This document shows, one piece after another, positions 33,991 through 41,562 of a stretch of 64,000 bases of DNA. The DNA lies in the NCBI GenBank assembly GCA_963726105.1, contig CAVSBJ010000012.1, positions 248,001-312,000 on the forward strand, read 5' to 3'. Every line of letters begins with the position of its first letter. The stretch's first letter is position 1. The notes beneath the pieces are model-generated. The model saw only the letters and a program-made list of their open reading frames with translations, had not been told where the DNA came from and made no database searches. The position numbers and the translations under genes are program-made. The stretch comes from Roseiarcus sp963726105. Lineage in GTDB: Bacteria; Pseudomonadota; Alphaproteobacteria; Rhizobiales; Beijerinckiaceae.

Positions 33991-34908
33991 CTACCCCGCC
34001 GGCTCGTTCGACAAAGCCCAGCCATCGCCACGGACCCAGTCGGTCTCGCTCGGCTCGCTCCCGAATCGCAGGGAGCGCACCCTCGCCTGGCCGCCCCGCC
34101 GGAACGCCTGGTCGAGCCTGCGGCCCATTTCGGAATCCTGCGCGCCTTCGCAGGGGATGAACACCACGCCCGTGAGCAAGCGGGCCGGCCACGCCTCGCC
34201 GCGTTCTGGACGCGTCACGATAAGCATGGCGCCGCTTGAACCCGCCGCCTGGAGAGGAAAGACGAGCCTGCCGCCGGGCTTCAGCGCATCGAGCCAGGCG
34301 CGCAGCGGATGCGAGGCGGCGGCGTTGACATAGATGGCGTCCGCCCGAGGCAGATCCTCGACGCCGGAGCGGGCGCGGACCTCGACCCGCGGGTAAGGGC
34401 TAAGATTGGCGGCGGCGCGCGCGGCGATGTCGGGGGCGATCTCATAGGCGATCACCCTGCCCGTCGTCCCGACAAGCTCGGCGAGGATCGCCGTGTAATA
34501 GCCGGCGCCGGCGCCGATCTGGAGGACCGTCGCGCCCGCCTTCACGCCAAGCGCCTCGATCGACAGCGCATGCAGCGACGGCTGACCGTTGTTGACGCCG
34601 CGCCCGGGGTCGATGGCGACGAGGACGTCCTCGTAGAGGTGAGCGGGGTCGTCGGACGAGGTCAGGCCAAAAAGGCCGCCCGAGCCGATCCGCCACGGCG
34701 GCGGACCGGCGAAATTCTCGCGCGGAACCGCGGCGAAGGCCGCTTCGATTCTCGGGTCGCTGACCCCGGCGAGACGCGTGATCTCGGCCGCATAGGCGTG
34801 GCGTTTCGCAACCGGGTCCGCCACGCTGTGCTCCCGCTTCGACCCCCGGTCACGATACGCCAGCTTCAACGCTTGCGCATTGATCTTCGACAGCTTCAGA
34901 CCGAACAT
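33991..34908 (-). CDS. Protein-L-isoaspartate O-methyltransferase-like protein
   Basis: This 305-residue protein has a PCMT-type SAM-binding domain in its middle: motif I is ATVLQIGAGAGYYTAILAEL, motif post I is VIAYEIAP, and GVEDLPRADAIYVNAAAS and LKPGGRLVFPL follow. The pre-motif region LYEDVLVAIDPGRGVNNGQPSLHALSIEAL parallels the isoaspartate-binding part. It is longer than classic Pcm (about 210-220 residues), with about 80 extra residues at each end, so a different substrate is possible. Confidence 0.75.
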   Translation of the reverse strand: MFGLKLSKINAQALKLAYRDRGSKREHSVADPVAKRHAYAAEITRLAGVSDPRIEAAFAAVPRENFAGPPPWRIGSGGLFGLTSSDDPAHLYEDVLVAIDPGRGVNNGQPSLHALSIEALGVKAGATVLQIGAGAGYYTAILAELVGTTGRVIAYEIAPDIAARAAANLSPYPRVEVRARSGVEDLPRADAIYVNAAASHPLRAWLDALKPGGRLVFPLQAAGSSGAMLIVTRPERGEAWPARLLTGVVFIPCEGAQDSEMGRRLDQAFRRGGQARVRSLRFGSEPSETDWVRGDGWALSNEPAG

Positions 34909-34947
34909 GGGCGTTTCACGGCGATGTCGATGGCGGAGCGAGGTTCA

Positions 34948-35340
34948 ATGAGGTTCGCCCGGGCGATCATAGCATTGGCCGCGGCGGTCGCTTGCGCCAC
35001 GGACAGCGCGCGCGCTGAGGATGCCGCGCCGGCGAACACGCTCGTGGACCTTCAGCGCCAGCTCGGCGCTTGCATGGCTGGGAAGCCGGCCGGTCCGGCC
35101 GGCTCGCGGTTGACGATCATGCTGATGATGAAGCGTGACGGCTCGATCTTCGGCAAGCCACGCATCACATTCTCCCATCTCGAGGGCGACAGGGAGGCGC
35201 GACAAGCCTTCGTCGACGACGCGGAGCGCGCAGTCGAGGCGTGCCTGCCATTTCGGATCACGCCGTCGCTCGGCGGCGCGATCGCCGGCCGGCCGTTCGT
35301 GATCAGCCTCGGCCGGCCAAAGGCCGAGCAAAGGATCTGA
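34948..35340 (+). CDS. Secreted TonB C-terminal-like protein
   Basis: This 130-residue protein has a signal peptide (MRFARAIIALAAAVACATDSARAED) and a compact domain: LTIMLMMKRDGSIFGKPRITF, then ARQAFVDDAERAVEACLPFRI and GRPFVISLG. This is the pattern of TonB/TolA C-terminal domains. The membrane-spanning and Pro-rich parts of true TonB are missing, so it is a stand-alone periplasmic domain. ATG at 34948 has GGAGCGAGG upstream; ATGs at 34924 and 34930 are in frame. Confidence 0.6.
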   Translation: MRFARAIIALAAAVACATDSARAEDAAPANTLVDLQRQLGACMAGKPAGPAGSRLTIMLMMKRDGSIFGKPRITFSHLEGDREARQAFVDDAERAVEACLPFRITPSLGGAIAGRPFVISLGRPKAEQRI

Positions 35341-35396
35341 CGCCTCCGATCCGCGCCGAAGCAGCACTCTTAACGCCTTATTTAACTGATCTCATT

Positions 35397-35422
35397 GGAA
35401 CTCGCCGCTATCAAGCGACGTT
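35397..35422 (+). promoter_or_regulatory. EcfG-type general stress promoter for DUF2934
   Basis: GGAAC at 35397-35401, 17 bases, then CGTT at 35419-35422 is an exact match to the alphaproteobacterial EcfG consensus GGAAC-N16/17-CGTT. It lies 33 bases before the ATG at 35455. Confidence 0.8.
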
Positions 35423-35454
35423 TCCCTGTCGACATCCTTCAAAGGGAGGTTCTC

Positions 35455-35784
35455 ATGTCTTCATTGGGTAGTGGCCAAAAGGCCGCCGATGCGCCACCGG
35501 AAAGCGGCACACAGGGCCAGCCCGAGGCTGGGCCGACGACGCCCGATCGCCACGATCGTATCCGTGAGATCGCTTATTATCTTTGGCTCGACGAAGGATG
35601 TCCCGAAGGCGTGGCGGAACGGCATTGGGTCGCCGCGGAAGCGGTCCTCGAGTCGGAGCCCGAGCAACGCAAGCGCATCGAAGGCGAGCCGCCTGGCGAG
35701 CCCCTGAGCGGGGCGCCCCAGCGCTCGAGGTTCGACGCGCTCGCCGCGCATTTTGAAACGCTAGACATTGGACGTCGGCAATAG
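35455..35784 (+). CDS. DUF2934 protein, stress-promoter controlled
   Basis: This 109-residue protein has the DUF2934 core RIREIAYYLWLDEGCPEGVAERHWVAAE at about residues 35-62. N- and C-terminal tails are polar and probably disordered. It is a paralogue of the protein at 241-450. GGGAGG precedes the ATG at 35455. The upstream EcfG promoter and the position opposite csbD and beside nepR/phyR place it in the general stress regulon; the molecular role is unknown. Confidence 0.85.
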   Translation: MSSLGSGQKAADAPPESGTQGQPEAGPTTPDRHDRIREIAYYLWLDEGCPEGVAERHWVAAEAVLESEPEQRKRIEGEPPGEPLSGAPQRSRFDALAAHFETLDIGRRQ

Positions 35785-35806
35785 CCATTCCCGCAACATT
35801 TCGAAA

Positions 35807-35836
35807 AATGGCCCCGCTCAAGCCAACGGGGCCATT
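35807..35836. terminator. Bidirectional terminator between DUF2934 and csbD
   Basis: AATGGCCCCG (35807-35816) pairs perfectly with CGGGGCCATT (35827-35836) around a ten-base loop. An A-run precedes it (35804-35808) and T-rich sequence follows, so it can end transcription from both convergent genes. Confidence 0.75.
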
Positions 35837-35845
35837 CATTGCGGC

Positions 35846-36052
35846 TTAGTGCAAGCCCTGGTTTGAATACCAGGTATCGATCTGCTTGCGGGTCTCATCC
35901 CTCGCGATTCCATATCGCTCCTGGATGATGCCCTCGAGCCTTTCCCGGCTGCCGTTAATCTGAGTGAGGTCGTCATCGGTCAGCTTTCCCCACTGCTGCT
36001 TGACGGCGCCCTTCATTTGCTTCCAGTTTCCCTCAACTCGATTCCAGTCCAT
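35846..36052 (-). CDS. CsbD-family stress protein
   Basis: This 68-residue protein has the CsbD pattern: MDWNRVEGNWKQMKGAVKQQ, WGKLTDDDLTQINGSRERLE, GIIQERYGIARDE. Members are small, abundant under general stress and of unknown mechanism. The ATG at 36052 (GAGG upstream) is chosen over in-frame upstream codons, because the EcfG promoter at 36080-36105 lies between them. Confidence 0.92.
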   Translation of the reverse strand: MDWNRVEGNWKQMKGAVKQQWGKLTDDDLTQINGSRERLEGIIQERYGIARDETRKQIDTWYSNQGLH

Positions 36053-36079
36053 CGTGGCCTCCTCAATTGGATCAAAGGA

Positions 36080-36105
36080 AACGGCGCGCTTGGGCATTCT
36101 GTTCC
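36080..36105 (-). promoter_or_regulatory. EcfG-type general stress promoter for csbD
   Basis: On the minus strand GGAAC (36105-36101), 17 bases, then CGTT (36083-36080) matches GGAAC-N16/17-CGTT exactly. It lies 27 bases before the csbD ATG. Confidence 0.85.
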
Positions 36106-36207
36106 AGAAGCGGCGGCTGACGGACTGGCGCACTTGTGCACGGCGACATAGATTGGCGGCTCGGAAACCCAGCCCCCGGAGGCGCAGCTTGCCGTATAGC
36201 CGATCCG

Positions 36208-37416
36208 ATGCCGTCCTCCGATAGGCCGGGTCAACCCGTGGTCGAATCCAAATCCGAGACCGAGGCGGCAGATCCCCTTCTCCACGCCCTGCATCACCGC
36301 GTGCGTCAGCAGGAGATCCTCGCCGAGCTCGGCGTCAGCGCGCTGCAGGGCCCGGGGTTCGATCAGCTTCTCGACGAGACGGCGCGACTCACCGCGGAGG
36401 GCCTTCGCACTGAGTTTTGCAAGGTGCTCGAATACATTCCGGCTGAAAACCGCCTTCTTGTTCGGGCCGGCGTTGGTTGGGAGCCGGGCGTTGTCGGCGT
36501 CGCCAGCATCGGCGCAGATCTCGCGTCTCCGGCCGGGTTCGCTCTGAAAACCGGCAGGCCCGTGATCTCCAATCATCTCCAAAACGAGGAGCGCTTCAGA
36601 ACGCCCGAGATTCTGGTCCGACACGGCATTCATCGCGCCATGAATGTGATCCTCCAAGGGGATGGCCAGCCGTATGGCGTGCTGGAGGTCGACAGCCGAT
36701 CCGAGGATGAGTATGTCGAGCATGATCTCGCGTTCCTCCAGGGCGCGGCCAATATCTTGGGGATGGCGATCGAGCGCGAGCGGCACGAGCGCAGCCTCAA
36801 CGCGGCGTTGGAGCGCCAGCAATTCCTCGTCAGGGAGATGAATCATCGGGTCAAGAACAGCCTTGCATTGGTCGTCGGCATGCTGCGCCTTCAGGGGCGG
36901 GAAAATAGCCACCCGGAATTCGCGCAGCAGCTTGAAGACGCAACGCTCCGAGTCGGCGCGATCGCCAGAGTGCACGAGCAATTGTATCAATCCGCGGATG
37001 TCGAGCGTTTCGACGTTGGACGATACATCGAAGCCATTTGCAAGGATCTCGGCGCCAGCTTCGGGCAATGCGAGATCCACGTTCAAGCGCAGTCGGGCAT
37101 CATAATTTCGACCGATCGCGCGATTTCATCCGCGCTGATCGTCAACGAGCTGGTGTCGAACGCCGCAAAGCACGCCTATCAAGGTCAGGGCGCGGGCAAC
37201 GTGTGGGTCAACATCGCCACCACAGGCGTCGACAGCTTTTGCATCGCCATTCGCGACGAAGGCGACGGACTTCCGGAAGGCTTCCAATTTGGCAAGGGAA
37301 AGGGGCTCGGCGCCCGTATGGTGCGCGCGCTCACCGAACAATTGAACGCCTCACTGGAGGTCGTCGCGCACCATCCAGGCGTCGAGTTCCTCCTGACCGC
37401 GCCGCTCGCGCCATAG
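36208..37416 (+). CDS. GAF-domain sensor histidine kinase (HisKA_2/HWE type)
   Basis: This 402-residue soluble kinase has a GAF domain (about residues 40-195, with FCKVLEYIPAENRLLVRAGVGW and PYGVLEVDSRSEDEY) followed by a HisKA_2 dimerisation domain whose phosphoacceptor is in REMNHRVKNSLALVVGMLRLQ. An ATPase domain follows (ALIVNELVSNAAKHAY, IRDEGDGLPEGF, GKGLGARMVRAL). It has no membrane helix, so it senses a cytoplasmic signal. Kinases of this class commonly phosphorylate PhyR; the closeness to nepR and phyR supports that role. The start at 36208 is preferred over 36136. Confidence 0.88.
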   Translation: MPSSDRPGQPVVESKSETEAADPLLHALHHRVRQQEILAELGVSALQGPGFDQLLDETARLTAEGLRTEFCKVLEYIPAENRLLVRAGVGWEPGVVGVASIGADLASPAGFALKTGRPVISNHLQNEERFRTPEILVRHGIHRAMNVILQGDGQPYGVLEVDSRSEDEYVEHDLAFLQGAANILGMAIERERHERSLNAALERQQFLVREMNHRVKNSLALVVGMLRLQGRENSHPEFAQQLEDATLRVGAIARVHEQLYQSADVERFDVGRYIEAICKDLGASFGQCEIHVQAQSGIIISTDRAISSALIVNELVSNAAKHAYQGQGAGNVWVNIATTGVDSFCIAIRDEGDGLPEGFQFGKGKGLGARMVRALTEQLNASLEVVAHHPGVEFLLTAPLAP

Positions 37417-37426
37417 ACGCTCGAGG

Positions 37427-37633
37427 TCATTGCTCGGGTTCTTCGTCGAGACGGTCGAGCAACTGCAGAAGTCGGTCGGGAATGGGCTCGACAACCACGG
37501 CGTCATACATCGCTTTCAACTGATCGGCGATATATTGATCAGCCTTCGCGTCCTCTGCGGGGAGCGGCGACGCGCTGCGCGGTCGAGCTTTTGTCGCCGT
37601 TTTTCGCGGTCTTCCCGAACTTTTGTCCCGCAC
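37427..37633 (-). CDS. nepR: NepR-family anti-sigma factor
   Basis: This is a 68-residue protein whose core ADQYIADQLKAMYDAVVVEP then IPDRLLQLLDRLDEE is the NepR signature. NepR holds the sigma factor EcfG inactive until phosphorylated PhyR binds it. The start is taken as the GTG at 37633 with GGGAG eight bases upstream; an in-frame TTG at 37648 is an alternative. ecfG, usually adjacent, is not here: the next gene downstream is the GAF kinase on the other strand, with 3' ends 10 bases apart. Confidence 0.88.
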   Translation of the reverse strand: MRDKSSGRPRKTATKARPRSASPLPAEDAKADQYIADQLKAMYDAVVVEPIPDRLLQLLDRLDEEPEQ

Positions 37634-37753
37634 TGACAATACTCCCAATCCCGTGAATCCCGCCGCGGCCGGCCAAAAATCCCGAGCCCGCCTCGTTCAC
37701 GGTAGAAACCACAGGCAGAATAAGTTCAGAAAGCGCGAGGAATCAATCCCCGC

Positions 37754-39826
37754 TCAGTGTGATGCGACTTCGCCCGACGGCTTCGAATGCAGCGGGTCGC
37801 CGGTTCCGGCTTTCACGACATCCTTCAGCGGGGCGACCAAACGCCATATCACGCCGTCAGGCTCGAAACTCAATACCGAAGTGGCGTTGAGACCTGCGGC
37901 GGTGAGGCGCTCGATAACGACTTTGCCAAATCCGGAGGTCGTCGCCGGTTTCACGATCGGGCGGCCGCGCTCATGCCATATCATTTCAAGCGTCGGCTCG
38001 GCCTCGCTGTCGTTGATCCGCCAACGGAGAGAGACCTCGCCGCCAGCCTCCGAGAACGCGCCGTGCCTCAGGGCATTGTCGCATAGCTCGCGCAAAGCAA
38101 GGCCGAGCGTTTGAGTCGCATTGGGATTGAGCAGGACCTCCGGCCCTCCCCTCACCAGGTTCCTCTCCCGGCAACGTGTCGTTTGCGCCTCGACCAGCGA
38201 GTTGAGCGGAACGCCGCGCCAATTTCGATCGGTCAGCAAATCTTGGCTGGCGGCCAACCCAAGCAATCTTTCCGAATAGCGTTCCTGAAACTCCTGCACC
38301 GATTTCGCGTTGGCCACGCCAGAGCGCGCGATCGCCTGCGCGACGGCGAGCAGATTACGCGAACGATGATTGACCTCCGATATGAGGTCCAGGATGTTTG
38401 CCTCGCGATGCTTTTGATCGTCGATGTCGGTGGTCGTGCCATACCACCTCACGACCTTGCCGTGCGCGTCAAGCAGCGGCGAGGCGCGGCTGAGATGCCA
38501 CGCGTATCCTTTGCCGACCGCAAACAGGCGGTGCTCCATTTCGTAAGGGACCGCGGCCTCCCTGGCGCGAAGCCACGCTTCCGCCGTCGCCCGCCGATCA
38601 TCGGGATGAATGATTCCTTCCCAATTTGTGTGGCCGATCGCTCCGTACCGCTCGCGGAGCGCATTTGTGTATTCGATGCGGCCATCCGGTCCCGCCGTCC
38701 ACACCAGCTGAGGCAGACTGTCGGCGAGAAGCCGGAAATGCTCTTCGCGGCTTCGCAATTCCTGCTCGGTTTGGCGTTGTTGCTCTGTTCGCGAAGCCAG
38801 CAGCTCGGAGGTCTTGGCCAAGGCGTCGGAGAGGCTGTCAAACTCACGAACGCCAGTCGGCGCCGTGGCGATCGGCGCGCCGGTCAGCACGTTTTTCGTC
38901 TTGGATTCGAGGTCTCGAATCCGTCGAGTGAGCGCACGGCCATTGAGAAAGGACAAAAGCAGGCTGCCAAGGATCGCAAGCGACGCCAGGAGCGACGTGA
39001 GGAGAAACGCGCCAAGACCAATTCCGAGCCCGCGTGGATCGGCGGCGACGCCGACAGTCCAACCACCCTCCACCGGCGCGTAGGCTGAGACCACTTTTTG
39101 GCCGCCAATCGCATCGTGAGTTACCGTGGATTCTGGCAAGTTTCGCGTCGCATCGCGAAACTCAGCGCTGGCCAGGGTCCCTGCACGCCCAGATCCGACC
39201 GGGATCCGCGCGACAAAGGCGCCGTTGCGATCGACGATTCCGGCCAGCCAGGTTGCTGGGAAGCTCTGACGCTGGATGAGATCGCGAAATTTTTTCAGCG
39301 AGAGAAGCATCGCGATTTCATAAGCGGGCTTGCCATCAACAAACACAGGGGTTTCGATCGAAGCGCTTGCTTCAGGCAAAGCGGGGTCGGCGTTGACGTC
39401 CGAAAGATAGGCCGAGCCCGATTCGAACGCCCGTCGAACGAGCGGCGCACGGTTGCGCGACAGGGGGGAATCCGAAGGCACAGGCGGAAGGCTCAGCACC
39501 GGATCGCCGTCGGCGGTCGACACAATCAGCTTCACGCCAGGCACTTCGGCAAGCGTATCTCGGGCTTGATCCGCGAAGCCCGCTAGATCTCCGCGTTGAA
39601 GGAGCTTCGAATGGGACAGCGCCGCGGACAGAAGGAAATACGCGTTGATATCGCGCCCAACGGTGTCAGCGAAAGCGTAAGCATCGCCGATCAGCTCCTT
39701 CTTCCGAGCTTCACGTTCGTCGTGAGCAATCCATCCAACCATGATCAACGCAAAGATGACGAGGGGCAAAACGATCACAAGCGTCGAGAGCCCCAACCGC
39801 CAGCTCAAAGAGCGGGACTTGGCCAT
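37754..39826 (-). CDS. Membrane sensor histidine kinase with PAS and HWE domains
   Basis: This 690-residue protein has two membrane helices (about residues 10-32 and 285-310) enclosing a periplasmic sensor domain of about 250 residues (Cache-like). A HAMP-like linker, a PAS domain (about 385-500, LPQLVWTAGPDGRIEYTN, WHLSRASPLLDAHGKVVRWYG) and an HWE kinase core follow: phosphoacceptor EVNHRSRNLLAVAQAI, ALRELCDNALRHGAF and the diagnostic Trp-x-Glu in MIWHERGRP. It is a good candidate for the PhyR kinase of this locus. The start MAKSRSLSW at 39826 is chosen because the preceding 60 residues have no conservation pattern. Confidence 0.88.
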   Translation of the reverse strand: MAKSRSLSWRLGLSTLVIVLPLVIFALIMVGWIAHDEREARKKELIGDAYAFADTVGRDINAYFLLSAALSHSKLLQRGDLAGFADQARDTLAEVPGVKLIVSTADGDPVLSLPPVPSDSPLSRNRAPLVRRAFESGSAYLSDVNADPALPEASASIETPVFVDGKPAYEIAMLLSLKKFRDLIQRQSFPATWLAGIVDRNGAFVARIPVGSGRAGTLASAEFRDATRNLPESTVTHDAIGGQKVVSAYAPVEGGWTVGVAADPRGLGIGLGAFLLTSLLASLAILGSLLLSFLNGRALTRRIRDLESKTKNVLTGAPIATAPTGVREFDSLSDALAKTSELLASRTEQQRQTEQELRSREEHFRLLADSLPQLVWTAGPDGRIEYTNALRERYGAIGHTNWEGIIHPDDRRATAEAWLRAREAAVPYEMEHRLFAVGKGYAWHLSRASPLLDAHGKVVRWYGTTTDIDDQKHREANILDLISEVNHRSRNLLAVAQAIARSGVANAKSVQEFQERYSERLLGLAASQDLLTDRNWRGVPLNSLVEAQTTRCRERNLVRGGPEVLLNPNATQTLGLALRELCDNALRHGAFSEAGGEVSLRWRINDSEAEPTLEMIWHERGRPIVKPATTSGFGKVVIERLTAAGLNATSVLSFEPDGVIWRLVAPLKDVVKAGTGDPLHSKPSGEVASH

Positions 39827-39990
39827 GGCCCCGGTCCTGTCAGCCAAATCCTTCCGAAAGGTAAACGCCTTCGCGAGGAGGCGTCCCCAGCCACTCGCCC
39901 CGCCGCCAGCCCTTGACGCTCGCGCTCGGACCGCCCGCTCGCGAACACCAACGATCGATAACGGAATCCCACCCTGCGGCAGGCGCGAGA

Positions 39991-40239
39991 TCATGCTGCG
40001 TCGCAACAGCCCCGCGTCGCGCGAGCCCGATCCGCCGAGAGCGAAGCGGCGATTGCTCCAATGCCGATGACGATCTTGCCTTGATCATCCAGGACATGGA
40101 TCTGTTTTCCTCGCTTGCTCTCGAGCTCAGCCATACGGAAAACCCGGCCCCAAACAGTTTCGAGGTCCGCCGCCGGATGCCGCTCCCGCGAAAGTCGCGA
40201 CCCGTCCCCGCCGATGAGGCAGAAATCATAATACGGCAC
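39991..40239 (-). CDS. DUF6894-like small protein, stress-promoter controlled
   Basis: This 82-residue protein starts at a GTG: MPYYDFCLIGGDGSRLSRER, HPAADLETVWGRVFRMAELE, then GKQIHVLDDQGKIVIGIG. The MP-aromatic-Y-F/D start, the acidic DG segment, an amphipathic helix and a final V.D..G beta-strand match the DUF6894 layout. GAGGAAG lies just upstream of the GTG at 40239. The case for a real gene is strengthened by an exact EcfG promoter 35 bases upstream. It sits between phyR and the membrane kinase, all on the minus strand. Function unknown. Confidence 0.7.
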   Translation of the reverse strand: MPYYDFCLIGGDGSRLSRERHPAADLETVWGRVFRMAELESKRGKQIHVLDDQGKIVIGIGAIAASLSADRARATRGCCDAA

Positions 40240-40273
40240 AGCGCTTCCTCGTCCCCTCACCTTGCTCTCGCCA

Positions 40274-40298
40274 AACGTCCAGCGAGATAAAAGGTTCC
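40274..40298 (-). promoter_or_regulatory. EcfG-type general stress promoter for the DUF6894-like gene
   Basis: On the minus strand GGAAC (40298-40294), 16 bases, then CGTT (40277-40274) matches the EcfG consensus exactly. It lies in the gap after phyR and 35 bases before the GTG at 40239. Confidence 0.8.
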
Positions 40299-40313
40299 GA
40301 GGGCGCGATGAAC

Positions 40314-41126
40314 TCAGCTGGCTGTCGCCTTTGCCTCGGTTCTCTGCGACTTCCGATCGAAGAACAGGGCTTGGCTGATCACCGCTTTGACCGAATCCGC
40401 ACTGAATGGCTTGGTGATCAGAAAAGCCGGCTCCGGGGCCTGGCCGGTGAGAAAGCGCTCGGGAAACGCGGTAATGAAGATGACCGGGACTTCCTGAGTT
40501 CCCAGAATCTCGTTGACGGCCTCGAGCCCGGAGCTTCCATCGGCAAGCTGAATGTCGGCCAGAATGAGCCCCGGACGGTTCTTCAGCGCGGCGCGCACCG
40601 CCTCGGTATGGGTCCGGGCGATCGTTGTGACGTCGTGACCCAGCTGCTCGACAAGGGTCTGAATGTCGAGCGCGATGAGCGGTTCGTCCTCGATGATCAG
40701 AACCGTCGTACGAATTTGTTCGGAGATCTCGCGGCCGGCGCGGTCGATCAGGTCGGACGCCTTTTCCTTCGAGCAATCAATGATTTGCGCAATCTGAGTG
40801 GGGCTTAACGACTCGACAGCGCTCAACAGGAAAGCCATCCGCGGCTCGAGCGAGATTGCCGCGAGACTCCGGTTTGCGCCGCTTTCATCGCTGAAGGTGG
40901 GAGAATCGACATGGGCGTTCAGGGGTACGTTGCGCCAGCTGCGCAAGAACAATTTATAAAGAGCGACTTTGGGTTCGAGTTTGCCGTCGAAACAACGGGG
41001 ATCCGCCAAAATCTCCTCGAGCGTGGCCGCAACATAGGCGTCGCCAGCCGCCTGCGTTCCGCACAGCGCGCGCGCAAATCGACGCAAAAAGGGAATGTGC
41101 GGCGCGATCGCGTCCGAGATGGACAT
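40314..41126 (-). CDS. phyR: PhyR response regulator / anti-anti-sigma factor
   Basis: This 270-residue protein has an N-terminal sigma-like domain (residues about 1-135, APHIPFLRRFARALCGTQAAGDAYVAAT, FLLSAVESLSPTQIAQIIDCS) and a C-terminal receiver. The receiver has VLIIEDEPLIALDI, phosphoacceptor Asp in LILADIQLADGSSG, and FITAFPERF with ITKPFS. On phosphorylation the sigma-like part sequesters NepR and frees EcfG. The domain order (sigma-like then receiver) and length are diagnostic. No exact EcfG site was found before its own start. Confidence 0.95.
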   Translation of the reverse strand: MSISDAIAPHIPFLRRFARALCGTQAAGDAYVAATLEEILADPRCFDGKLEPKVALYKLFLRSWRNVPLNAHVDSPTFSDESGANRSLAAISLEPRMAFLLSAVESLSPTQIAQIIDCSKEKASDLIDRAGREISEQIRTTVLIIEDEPLIALDIQTLVEQLGHDVTTIARTHTEAVRAALKNRPGLILADIQLADGSSGLEAVNEILGTQEVPVIFITAFPERFLTGQAPEPAFLITKPFSADSVKAVISQALFFDRKSQRTEAKATAS

Positions 41127-41562
41127 TTCGTTGCTCCTCGTTACTGGGCATTTGAAGGGCGCTGGCGGCTAGTTCACAAGCATTTGCGCCAATTGCAAGC
41201 CCTGCCGCTTGCTTGGATTTAGCATGGGACGGAGCGCCTGGGAGAATTGTCGATCCTGAGCTCGAATCTCGGACGCGGGCAGATCATGACACCGAATTGA
41301 CATTGCGAGCGCGAGAAAACCTGCGGGAGCGGTTTTTGTTCCCAATGGCCGGGATAAAGTTTCTGGCGACCAGCTGGGTGAATTTGGCCAAGACCGGCAG
41401 ATCGGGGGCCAACGACTGCTGCCGCCGCCGCCGGTAGAGACGATCGACCGCTTTTGACTTCTGGCTTGGGTCGGCGCGCTGGCGCCGTCGCGCCGACGGG
41501 GCATGGAACCGCCGACGGCGGAACTCGTTTACGCTTGAATTCGGACGGGCGGGCTGGCGGGG
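41127..41562. other. Intergenic region between phyR and treZ
   Basis: This divergent region of 436 bases contains no recognisable gene. The last 60 bases hold the EcfG-type promoter of treZ. The phyR promoter must lie in the first part, but no consensus could be assigned. Confidence 0.5.
41505..41529 (+). promoter_or_regulatory. EcfG-type general stress promoter for treZ-treY
   Basis: GGAAC at 41505-41509, 16 bases, then CGTT at 41526-41529 matches the consensus exactly, 33 bases before the treZ ATG. Trehalose synthesis is a known target of the general stress response in this class. Confidence 0.85.

Noticed and set aside
37649..37753. EcfG promoter before nepR
   Set aside because: TGAAC motifs exist, but none has CGTT at 16-17 bases; at least two mismatches in every case.
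41127..41230. EcfG promoter before phyR
   Set aside because: A GTTCA on the plus strand at 41171 lacks AACG at the needed distance.
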